Assembly: GCF_000420505.1 (NCBI RefSeq)
Contig: NZ_ATVB01000008.1
Span: forward strand, 28,979 to 92,978
Length of the DNA: 64,000 nt
Source of the DNA: Alloscardovia omnicolens DSM 21503
GTDB lineage: Bacteria > Actinomycetota > Actinomycetes > Actinomycetales > Bifidobacteriaceae
Direction: 5' to 3'
Below, one piece after another: positions 19,576-26,941 of this stretch; within the stretch, counting starts at the first letter, position 1, and each line of letters opens with the position of its first letter. The notes beneath the pieces are model-generated. The model did not search any database, was not told the origin of the DNA, and saw only the letters and a program-made list of their open reading frames with translations. The position numbers and the translations under genes are program-made.

Positions 19576-19866
19576 TTATTTCATCATATTTTCGTAAATC
19601 TTTTTGCACTCAGGGCACACAGGATGTCCGTCTGGTTTATGCTTCGGAACCCATACCTTGCCACATAAAGCTACAACAGGCCTACCCGTCATGCGGGCTC
19701 GTTCCATCTTCTCTTTCGACACATAATGCGCATAACGGTCGTTATCGCTGTTATCGTTGAGCTGCGTGTCTTCCTGAGTAACGGTTTCTGTGCGTTCAAG
19801 CGTCGATACGCCAGCGCCGCCTTCTTCGTTCGGATTAGCGAAACCTGGCTGATCAGCATCAAACAT
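19576..19866 (-). CDS. DUF3039 family protein (probable small zinc-binding protein)
   Basis: The 96-residue protein ends in the DUF3039 pattern: HYVSKEKMERA, VVALCGKVWVPKHKPDGHPVCPECKKIYE, with the three Cys (C...CPEC) and His as likely zinc ligands. The N-terminal half is acidic and variable. The start at 19866 is set by AAGGAGG 6 nt upstream. The family is conserved in actinobacteria; I know of no established function. Confidence 0.88.
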   Translation of the reverse strand: MFDADQPGFANPNEEGGAGVSTLERTETVTQEDTQLNDNSDNDRYAHYVSKEKMERARMTGRPVVALCGKVWVPKHKPDGHPVCPECKKIYENMMK

Positions 19867-19949
19867 TTCTTTCCTCCTTGACCTGCACACATTCTATCAA
19901 GAACAAGTTATATATAGTCTCATTCTAGTCGTTGCGTTACTCTTAAAGC

Positions 19950-20456
19950 ATGACAATTGCAGTATGTCCCGGCTCTTTCGATCCAGTAACCGCGGGCCAT
20001 CTTGACGTCATTGAACGCTGCTCGAAGCTGTTCAGGGAAGTTCATGTGGTGGTGGCAGTAAATGCTGCCAAAAAACCAATGTTCAGCGAACAGGAACGCA
20101 TAACCATGATTAAGCAGGCTTTGCAGGCTGACGGCGTGAACAACGTTGTTGTTGCCAGCACAAACGGTCTGATTACTGAATATTGCACGCAGGTCGACGC
20201 TTCGTTAATAGTTAAAGGTTTGCGCCAAAACGGTGATTACGAGGCCGAGCTTGGTATGGCTTTGGTGAACCGTCAACTTGCAGGCGTGGAAACCATGTTT
20301 ATTCCTGCCGATCCTATTCGCGAGCATATTTCTAGTTCAATCGTTAAAGATGTGGCACGTCATGGTGGAGATATTACCGGCATGGTTCCATCATCAGTGT
20401 ATAACGCTTTAATCAACGCAGTTCATGAGGAGGGTTCTAATGACGAACGCTTATGA
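19950..20456 (+). CDS. coaD: Pantetheine-phosphate adenylyltransferase
   Basis: The enzyme catalyses the penultimate step of coenzyme A synthesis, adenylating 4'-phosphopantetheine. The 168-residue protein has [19 protein letters not shown] (with the TxGH nucleotidyltransferase motif), [14 protein letters not shown] and [23 protein letters not shown]. It overlaps the start of the next gene by 17 nt, indicating translational coupling. Confidence 0.96.
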   Translation: MTIAVCPGSFDPVTAGHLDVIERCSKLFREVHVVVAVNAAKKPMFSEQERITMIKQALQADGVNNVVVASTNGLITEYCTQVDASLIVKGLRQNGDYEAELGMALVNRQLAGVETMFIPADPIREHISSSIVKDVARHGGDITGMVPSSVYNALINAVHEEGSNDERL

Positions 20457-21276
20457 TTACGATCCAGACGCACGTTACGAGGACGACGAAACTGGCTCTG
20501 CTAAGATTGCGCAGAACGCGGGAGTTTCGGGCGCTTCCGCTGCTTCGGTTTACGAGGATGACGACACGAACTCGCACGACATCGCAACCGAGGCGTACGA
20601 AGGAGTTCCAGCTGAGAACAGCGCATACGAGGACGAACCAAAGCATATGGTTGACCCGCAAACTCAAGCAGCAATCAACGCCTATATTCCTGATGCAGAA
20701 GATGCCGAGGCACTGAACGCACGCACCGAAGAACAGTTCTCCACTGCCTACGACATTATCGATCAAATTGATGGTCTGCTTTCCAACGCGCCAAGCCTGT
20801 TTTTCTCCAAAAATCAAGTAAAAATTGATTATGACGAGGTGTATGGTCTGTTTCAAGAGCTCAAAGACGTTCTGCCAGTACAGTTACAGCGCGCATCCGA
20901 TTTAATGCGCAAAGCCGAGCGTCGCTTGGAAAACGCGCAAAGTCAGGCAGAAGCTATCGTAAATAATGCGCAGGCAAAGTCAGCGTCTATTATTAGCGAT
21001 GCGAACGATCGAGCGCGCATCTTAGCTGGGCAGGAAAACGTCGTTTCGCTGGCAACGCAGCAGGCGCGCTCTATTTTGAGTTCCGCACAGGAGAAGGCGA
21101 ACGCGCTAACCAAGGGTGCAAACGATTACACTGCTGATTCCATGCGCGCGCTGGACAATCAGTTGGTTGAGTTGCGACACAGTATTAGCACGGGATTGCA
21201 GGTTTTGCAGGAGCGTCAACAAGTGGCGTTACACGATTTGCCGCATATTACGCCAGAGGATTATCCGCAGGATTAG
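20440..21276 (+). CDS. DivIVA/SepIVA-like coiled-coil protein
   Basis: The 278-residue protein has an acidic, low-complexity first third and then a long Ala/Gln-rich coiled coil (about residues 95-260: [40 protein letters not shown]). The start at 20440 follows GAGGAGGG. Gene order coaD - this - DUF177 - rpmF - rnc parallels the mycobacterial neighbourhood in which the septal protein SepIVA is encoded, so a role in cell envelope or septum organisation is a reasonable inference; sequence alone supports only a DivIVA-like coiled coil. Confidence 0.72.
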   Translation: MTNAYDYDPDARYEDDETGSAKIAQNAGVSGASAASVYEDDDTNSHDIATEAYEGVPAENSAYEDEPKHMVDPQTQAAINAYIPDAEDAEALNARTEEQFSTAYDIIDQIDGLLSNAPSLFFSKNQVKIDYDEVYGLFQELKDVLPVQLQRASDLMRKAERRLENAQSQAEAIVNNAQAKSASIISDANDRARILAGQENVVSLATQQARSILSSAQEKANALTKGANDYTADSMRALDNQLVELRHSISTGLQVLQERQQVALHDLPHITPEDYPQD

Positions 21277-21372
21277 AGGCTTTGCTAGGGCTATCGCAGG
21301 CACTTGCTTACGCAGTTCTCACGCACTTTTTCACGCGCTTTTTACGCGCTTCACGAGGTTTTAGGAGGTTTT

Positions 21373-21996
21373 ATGGCACGCGAACACGCCACACCATGGT
21401 CTGTCTCTATCTCTCAGTTATCACTCAAGCCAGGTAACTCGCAGGACATTAGCGACCTCGTCGTTCCTGCCCCATCCGGCATTGGCGATTCTCTGGTAGG
21501 CATTGCTGAAGGTTCAGACGTTACCGTAAACGCTCGTTTGGAATCTTTAGCCGACGGTATTTTGCTGACCGGCACTATCAGCGCTGACTTTGATAGCGAA
21601 TGCATGCGCTGTTTAGAGCCAATTCATGAAACGATTACAGTAAACTCCGTTGTGTTCTACACGTATGAGAAGGATTTGTCGGCTGCTAGCTCTTCAGGCG
21701 CTTCAGGCTCGTCAAGCGAGGAGGAGGTCGATATTATCGCCTCGCAGGACGAGAGTAACGACACTTATCCGTTGAGTCCTGACTCTATCTACTTGAATTT
21801 AGAGTCACTGATTCGCGATCAACTCGCTCAAGCACTGCCTCTGCAACCGCTTGACCGCGAAGACTGCTTGGGCTTGTGCTCGCAGTGCGGATTAAATCTG
21901 AACGAAAACCCTGATCATAAGCATGACGTGGTGAACATTCAGTGGGCGGCTTTGGAAGGATTCAAGGCGCAATTAGAAGCGCAGGAAGAGGAATAA
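21373..21996 (+). CDS. DUF177 / YceD family protein
   Basis: The 207-residue protein has the DUF177 pattern: DFDSECMRCLEPIHETITV with a CxxC, an acidic middle (SSEEEVDI), and PLQPLDREDCLGLCSQCGLNLNEN, the C-terminal Cys cluster. YceD proteins are encoded next to rpmF in most bacteria and are linked to 23S rRNA/ribosome maturation. The start at 21373 is chosen from GGAGG 5 nt upstream. Confidence 0.9.
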   Translation: MAREHATPWSVSISQLSLKPGNSQDISDLVVPAPSGIGDSLVGIAEGSDVTVNARLESLADGILLTGTISADFDSECMRCLEPIHETITVNSVVFYTYEKDLSAASSSGASGSSSEEEVDIIASQDESNDTYPLSPDSIYLNLESLIRDQLAQALPLQPLDREDCLGLCSQCGLNLNENPDHKHDVVNIQWAALEGFKAQLEAQEEE

Positions 21997-22126
21997 ACGG
22001 GGCGTATTGTAGTGTTTATTCAGCGGTTATCGCCTCTCATTATCGGCAAAATTTGCGAATGACGAGAGGTTATATTAAACTCTACAAGGCTTAAGCAAAT
22101 ATTCGATTCGAACAGAGGATAATAAA

Positions 22127-22321
22127 ATGGCATTGCCAAAGTATAAGACCTCGCGTGCAAACACGCATTCTCGCCGTTCCAACTGGAAGGCATCCGCAAC
22201 AGCAACTGTTAGCTGCCAGAACTGTGGTGCACCTGCATACCCACACATGGCTTGCCCAACCTGCGGTTCTTACCGTGGCCGCACATACCGCTCTGCTATC
22301 AAGCCAGGTTTGGCACAGTAG
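22127..22321 (+). CDS. rpmF: 50S ribosomal protein bL32
   Basis: The 64-residue protein is basic, with the zinc ribbon C-x2-C ... C-x2-C ([18 protein letters not shown]) characteristic of the Cys-containing bL32 form. A GAGG sits 8 nt upstream of ATG. The gene is 130 nt downstream of DUF177 and followed by a terminator. Confidence 0.95.
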   Translation: MALPKYKTSRANTHSRRSNWKASATATVSCQNCGAPAYPHMACPTCGSYRGRTYRSAIKPGLAQ

Positions 22322-22384
22322 TTCAGGTTGTAGCAGTAATTAATAACAGTAATTAAACTGTTGTTGCGCGCTATAAGCGCTCAT

Positions 22385-22420
22385 AATCCTCCTTTATCGA
22401 CGGGTAAGGGAGGATTTTCT
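22385..22420 (+). terminator. Terminator of rpmF
   Basis: AATCCTCC and GGGAGGATT enclose a 15-nt loop and are followed by TTCTTA. It separates rpmF from rnc. Confidence 0.8.
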
Positions 22421-22702
22421 TATGTTTACGTACCTGTTGTTGGGGTGTAAGGAGGCTAGTAACAGTAGTGCCCCCTGGGGATGGCGCCCCTTGTCATTGG
22501 TCTTGTTGCTTTAGTGATTCTTGGGGTTTTAGCGGATTCGTATGTCCCCAAACATGACGTGTTCAACGCAGCCTGATTGGGAGCAGTGTGTTGCCATGCA
22601 GCACTCTTAAAGAAGAGTAATACTTCTTATGGTTGTGTGTGTGCTGCACGAGAAAGACGAAAGGTTATGGTGTGCACAGCATACTAGGTAACCTAGTGAA
22701 CC

Positions 22703-22735
22703 CACCATTTACACAAAATCTGATACTCTTCATTG
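22703..22735 (-). repeat. Solitary IS256-like terminal repeat
   Basis: CCCACCATTTACACAAAATCTGATACTC resembles the right end of the MITE-like element at 30595-30886 (AACCATTTACACAAAATTTCTGACACCC). No matching left end was found in the preceding 300 nt. Confidence 0.5.
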
Positions 22736-22810
22736 TGCTTCGTGTGTTGTATCTTTCACCGCTATCAATAGTGCTACTCGTTACAACTGTTTAACCACAT
22801 AAATCGTAGC

Positions 22811-22860
22811 TGGTAAAAGCTTTACCTTTCACTGCTAAACACAGCTATGAAAGAAACAAC
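22811..22860 (+). repeat. Short intergenic repeat, copy 1 (pair at 43752)
   Basis: TGGTAAAAGCTTTACC, then a loosely similar AC/CGCTAA...CTA(T/C)GAAAG segment, also occurs at 43752-43800. The core is a near-palindrome (GGTAAA-AGC-TTTACC). Confidence 0.5.
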
Positions 22861-23084
22861 AGAAAAACGAGCTAAGCCGAAACCTGCTGAAATCCGAAAC
22901 GCAGTTAAAAAACTAGCCCGCAGAACCACGTAAACTATCTCGTCACGCGCTCTTTGGCAATTAACCCGCGAAAAGAGTTATCAATCTGAACTTAATCGCT
23001 ACAAGAAAACAAAGAGACTAGGGAAAGCAATTCAGTAAAACAAGGGACGCCGTAGCGACCCAGCCACCCCACCCGTTCACGCAT

Positions 23085-23879
23085 ATGCCTACAATAAGCA
23101 TCATGACTAAGAACAGAAACCATAACAATCACAGCGCTCCCGTCAGCAGTTTTGCGGAAAATCTTTTCGCAAAACTAGGTCATACGCTCACTCCTGAGCA
23201 TTTAGTAGAAGCTCTCACCCACCGCTCGTTTACGCACGAGCATGAGGGAACGGTCAGCTACGAACGTTTAGAGTTTCTGGGCGACGCTGTGCTCGAACTG
23301 GTTGTAACGGAAAGTCTGTTCACTCAGCATCCTGATTATTCTGAAGGTCAGATGGCGAAAATCCGCGCAAAAGCAGTATCTGAGCAGATTTTAGCGCCAA
23401 TCGCACGTAACGAGCTGAACGTCGGACCGATGATTTTGCTTGGTAACGGTGAAGCCGATGACGGCGGTGCAGATAAAGACTCAATTTTATGCGATATTGT
23501 TGAGTCCTTAATTGGCGCTGTCTTTATTGAGCACGGTATCGATGCCGCGCGCGAAACGGTTCACCGCCTCATCGACGCATCTCTCGAAAAAGTCAGTCAT
23601 GAAGGCCCTTCGTTGGACTGGAAAACTTCTCTCATGAAAATCGCTCACGAGCTAAAAATCAATGAACTCACCTACCGCATGGAAGTGGGCGGACCGGACT
23701 TTGCGCAAGTCTTTACGGCTTACGCTCAACTGGAAGAAAACGAACGCAGCCGAGCGCTTGGTATCGATGCGAGCAAGCCGCTGGGGCAGGGCGAGGCGTC
23801 AACGAAACGTAAAGCGCAAATGATTGCTGCCGAGCATGCGTGGAAAGCACTAAACGCATTAAAAAATACAAACAAATAA
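23085..23879 (+). CDS. rnc: Ribonuclease III
   Basis: The enzyme cleaves double-stranded RNA in rRNA and mRNA processing. The 264-residue protein has the catalytic signature ERLEFLGDAVLELVVTE, DSILCDIVESLIGAVFIEHG with the second acidic cluster, and a C-terminal dsRNA-binding domain (DWKTSLMKIAHELKINELTYRM to KRKAQMIAAEHAWKAL) that is a little degenerate. Two starts are possible: 23085 or 23103 (MTKNRN); neither has a good Shine-Dalgarno sequence. Confidence 0.94.
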   Translation: MPTISIMTKNRNHNNHSAPVSSFAENLFAKLGHTLTPEHLVEALTHRSFTHEHEGTVSYERLEFLGDAVLELVVTESLFTQHPDYSEGQMAKIRAKAVSEQILAPIARNELNVGPMILLGNGEADDGGADKDSILCDIVESLIGAVFIEHGIDAARETVHRLIDASLEKVSHEGPSLDWKTSLMKIAHELKINELTYRMEVGGPDFAQVFTAYAQLEENERSRALGIDASKPLGQGEASTKRKAQMIAAEHAWKALNALKNTNK

Positions 23880-23919
23880 TAGCCGTACACATAGCGGACA
23901 AAAAGGGGCGTATTTCCTG

Positions 23920-23999
23920 CCTCTTACGATAGTATTAAGCAACATACCGCCACAAGCGGTTACGGACAGTGAACACAATGAACACACTATCGTAAGAGG
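23920..23999 (+). promoter_or_regulatory. Inverted-repeat leader that includes the ilvB ribosome-binding site
   Basis: CCTCTTACGATAGT (23920-23933) is a perfect reverse complement of ACTATCGTAAGAGG (23986-23999). The right arm holds the AAGAGG that precedes the ilvB ATG at 24005, so pairing would hide the Shine-Dalgarno sequence. The 52-nt loop contains a second small hairpin (ACCGC CACAA GCGGT, 23946-23960). No leader peptide rich in branched-chain residues was seen. Confidence 0.6.
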
Positions 24000-24004
24000 T
24001 TTCT

Positions 24005-25972
24005 ATGGCATTGCCAACACCTTTACAAGCTTTTAGCGCTCTTCCTAAGAATAGCGCTGACTCTACCGTGTCTGAAGGCGAGAAAATGACCGGAGCTCAG
24101 GCTCTTGTCCGCTCTTTGGAAGACATTGGCGTTACGGACGTCTTTGGTATTCCTGGCGGCGCTATTTTGCCGGTATATCACGTTATTAACGAGGATACGA
24201 AGTTCCGCTTCGTTCTTACCCGTCATGAGCAGGCCGCAGGTCATGCGGCTGAGGGGTACGCGCTGGCAACGGGCAAGGCGGGCGTGGCGATTGTTACGTC
24301 TGGTCCGGGTGCGACGAACACCATTACCTCGATTATGAACGCGCAGATGGATTCGGTGCCACTGGTTGTTATTACTGGTCAGGTGGGTGCGCATCAGATT
24401 GGTACGGATGCGTTCCAGGAAACCGATACTGTGGGCATTACGTACCCAATCGCTAAGCATTCGTATCTGGTAACGAACGCTCAAGATATTCCGCGCGTTA
24501 TTACTGAAGCTTTCCATATCGCTACTACTGGTCGTCCTGGTCCTGTAGTGATTGATTTAACCCGTTCTGCGCAAACAGGAGACATGTATTATTCCTGGCC
24601 TCAGCGCATGATTTTGCCTGGTTATGCGCCAACAACGAAAGCGCATGGCAAGGTTTTGTCTCAGGCTGCTCGCTTGATTCAGCAGTCTTTCCGCCCGGTT
24701 TTGTATGTGGGCGGTGGCGCGATGCGTTCGAGCGCGTCCGCTCAGGTAGACAAACTCATGAACATTACCAACGCTCCAGTGGTTACAACTCTGAACGCGC
24801 GCGGTATTGTTTCGGATGAGGATCCGCATAACCTCGGCATGATTGGTATGCACGGTTCAATCGCCGGCACGGGTGCCGTGCAGAACTCGGATCTGCTCAT
24901 CGCTATCGGTTCGCGCTTCTCAGACCGCGTAACCGGTAAGCTGTCTGAGTTTGCTCCTCGTGCGCGCGTGATTCATATCGATATTGATCCGGCTGAGATC
25001 GGCAAGAACCGCGAGCCAGACGTTCCGATTGTGGGCGATGTGGCGCAGGTTTTGGACGATTTGATTCCAGAAATTCAGGCTCTCCAGGAAGCTGAAGGCG
25101 CTGTGGATTTGAGCGATTGGTGGAATCTGCTCAACTCGTTGCGTAACAATTATCCAACGGATTACACTCGTCAGGAAGATATTCCTACCGATGGTAGCCT
25201 CTCGCCTCAGTGGGTGGTCAAGAAGCTGTCGGATGAAGCAGCCAAGAACACTATTTGGGTGGCTGGCGTAGGTCAGCACCAAATGTGGGCAAGCCAGTTG
25301 GTTGATTTTACTCAGCCTCGCTCGTGGCTGTCTTCTGCAGGCGCTGGAACTATGGGCTATGGGCTGCCAGCAGCTTTGGGTGCTCGTGTAGCATCCGAGC
25401 GTGATTTTAATGGTGAGAAGCCTGTATGGCTTATCGATGGCGATGGCTCCTTCCAAATGACTTCTCAGGAAATGGCTACGCTGTTCCAGGAGCATGCGCC
25501 TATTAAGATTGCCATTTTGAACAATTCTGTGTATGGCATGGTACGCCAATGGCAGACGCTGTTCTTCGATGAACATTATTCCGCCACTATGCTGCATGAT
25601 GGCGATGAACATGCAGGCAATGCTGGCACTGAAGAATTCTTTGACGTTCCAGACTTCGTGAAGCTTGCTCAGGCGTATGGTTGCGTGGGATTGCGCGCTA
25701 CCACGCAGGAAGAGGCTGAAGAAGCCATTAAAACTGCGAACAGCATTAACGACCGCGCGGTATTGATTGATTTCCGCGTGTGGAAGGATGCTATGGTGTG
25801 GCCAATGGTTCCAGCTGGAAACTCCAACGACAACGTGAACTATCGCGAAGGCGAACAGCCTTTGAAGAACGTGGCAATGCAGCGCGAAGCTGCTGCCGCA
25901 CAGACCGCACGCATTCAAGCAGAAACTGAAGAAGCAGTGCAGAATGCCCGCGCAGAAAGGTCCAATCTGTAA
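24005..25972 (+). CDS. ilvB: Acetolactate synthase, large catalytic subunit
   Basis: This ThDP-dependent enzyme performs the first common step of branched-chain amino acid synthesis. The 655-residue protein shows MTGAQALVRSLEDIGVTDVF, GIPGGAILPVYHVI, the catalytic Glu in TRHEQAAGHAAEGYA, and the ThDP/Mg motif GDGSFQMTSQEMATLF ... ILNNSVYGMVRQWQ. The start at 24005 follows AAGAGG. The stop codon overlaps the ilvN start (TAATG), so the subunits are translationally coupled. Confidence 0.97.
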   Translation: MALPTPLQAFSALPKNSADSTVSEGEKMTGAQALVRSLEDIGVTDVFGIPGGAILPVYHVINEDTKFRFVLTRHEQAAGHAAEGYALATGKAGVAIVTSGPGATNTITSIMNAQMDSVPLVVITGQVGAHQIGTDAFQETDTVGITYPIAKHSYLVTNAQDIPRVITEAFHIATTGRPGPVVIDLTRSAQTGDMYYSWPQRMILPGYAPTTKAHGKVLSQAARLIQQSFRPVLYVGGGAMRSSASAQVDKLMNITNAPVVTTLNARGIVSDEDPHNLGMIGMHGSIAGTGAVQNSDLLIAIGSRFSDRVTGKLSEFAPRARVIHIDIDPAEIGKNREPDVPIVGDVAQVLDDLIPEIQALQEAEGAVDLSDWWNLLNSLRNNYPTDYTRQEDIPTDGSLSPQWVVKKLSDEAAKNTIWVAGVGQHQMWASQLVDFTQPRSWLSSAGAGTMGYGLPAALGARVASERDFNGEKPVWLIDGDGSFQMTSQEMATLFQEHAPIKIAILNNSVYGMVRQWQTLFFDEHYSATMLHDGDEHAGNAGTEEFFDVPDFVKLAQAYGCVGLRATTQEEAEEAIKTANSINDRAVLIDFRVWKDAMVWPMVPAGNSNDNVNYREGEQPLKNVAMQREAAAAQTARIQAETEEAVQNARAERSNL

Positions 25973-26526
25973 TGGTTAATAATCTTTCTTTACAGCCAGG
26001 AGCTACCCGTCACACCTTGTCTGTTTTGGTGGAAAACCGTCCGGGCGTGCTCGCTCGCGTGTCTTCGCTGTTCGCACGCCGTTCGTTTAACATCGACTCA
26101 CTATCGGTGTCTCCTACCGAACGCGAAGATATTTCACGCATTACCGTCACCGCCATGGTGGAGCCAGCTCCTCTTGAGCAAATTATTAAGCAACTCAATA
26201 AGCTGCTGCACGTTCTCAAGATTGTGGAACTCGACCCAGACAACACAGTTGAGCGCGAACTCGTGCTGATTAAAGTGGCAGCCACTGAACAGAACCGTTC
26301 AGACATCTTAGAGATTGTGAACCTCTTCCGCGTGCGCGTGGTGGATGTTCACCCCCAAAGCCTCACCATTGAAGCTACCGGAGCTGCCGGTAAAATCGAC
26401 GCTCTGCTCGGCTTACTCTACCCTTACGGCGTGCTTGAATTAGTGCGCTCAGGATCGGTAGCCGTCAACCGCGGGCCGCGCGCTTTGAGCGATAAAGTAG
26501 CAGGTTCGGAGATTAACGAGCGGTAA
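25972..26526 (+). CDS. ilvN: Acetolactate synthase, small regulatory subunit
   Basis: The 184-residue protein begins with an ACT domain (HTLSVLVENRPGVLARVSSLF, RRSFNIDSLSVSPTE) that binds valine for feedback inhibition, followed by the ALS_ss C-terminal domain (ELVLIKVAATEQNRSDILEI, EATGAAGKIDALLGLL). It overlaps ilvB by one base and is followed by a strong terminator. Confidence 0.96.
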   Translation: MVNNLSLQPGATRHTLSVLVENRPGVLARVSSLFARRSFNIDSLSVSPTEREDISRITVTAMVEPAPLEQIIKQLNKLLHVLKIVELDPDNTVERELVLIKVAATEQNRSDILEIVNLFRVRVVDVHPQSLTIEATGAAGKIDALLGLLYPYGVLELVRSGSVAVNRGPRALSDKVAGSEINER

Positions 26527-26542
26527 AAACTGACTGCATATA

Positions 26543-26586
26543 ACAGTGGGGGCAGTTCATTTTGAACTGCCCCCACTGTTTTGAGA
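26543..26586 (+). terminator. Terminator of ilvBN
   Basis: AACAGTGGGGGCAGTTC and GAACTGCCCCCACTGTT form a perfect 17-bp stem with a short T-rich loop, followed by TTGAG. On the other strand the stem can serve the small minus-strand frame at 26594. Confidence 0.9.
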
Positions 26587-26593
26587 GGATAAT

Positions 26594-26870
26594 TTAGAAG
26601 TAATCATTATCGACCTTGATGCCCTGAGTATCTAAGGAATCGAGAACAAACTTCATTTGTGATTCATTTACTGAGTTGTCAACGAGAGTGCCGAAGAATA
26701 CCTCTGTAGTCTTTCCATCTGATTTTATCGAGATACTATAGCCAGCGAATTTCATATTATAGGACTGTCTGAAACCAGAGTCCCACATTGCATGGGATTC
26801 CCATCCTCACCATGAATACCGCTTGATTCTTCTGCAAAATAAATCTCAATTTCTGGACTCTAGGTCAAAA
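26594..26870 (-). pseudogene. Small relic gene, unrecognised
   Basis: A 64-codon minus-strand frame (26788-26594) reads MWDSGFRQSYNMKFAGYS ... DSLDTQGIKVDNDYF. Directly upstream, another frame reads PEIEIYFAEESSGIHGEDGN and would join it by a one-base shift near 26800, giving ...EDG/ESHAMWDSG. A TAG lies shortly upstream of that frame. This suggests the 3' end of a frameshifted gene rather than an intact small gene. No family recognised. Confidence 0.35.
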
Positions 26871-26941
26871 TTGCTTCTGTTTAATGGAGTATAGAAAAAC
26901 CGTGGCTGAGAAGAAAAACTCTGCCACAGTTTTAACTATTC

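Larger units (their letters stand above)
22421..23084. other. Repeat- and relic-rich gap between rpmF and rnc
   Basis: No intact gene is seen. The stretch contains an IS256-like end (22703-22735), half of a short repeat pair around GGTAAAAGCTTTACC (22811-22860), and a relic frame at 22847-23038 (MKETTEKRAKPKPAEIRNAV..., one in-frame TAA after 28 codons, then TISSRALWQLTREKSYQ to a stop). In related genomes these genes tend to be close together, so the gap probably reflects insertions. Confidence 0.5.

Noticed and set aside
24920..25918. A 332-codon minus-strand frame opposite ilvB
   Set aside because: Complete overlap with the ThDP-binding half of ilvB and no domain features.
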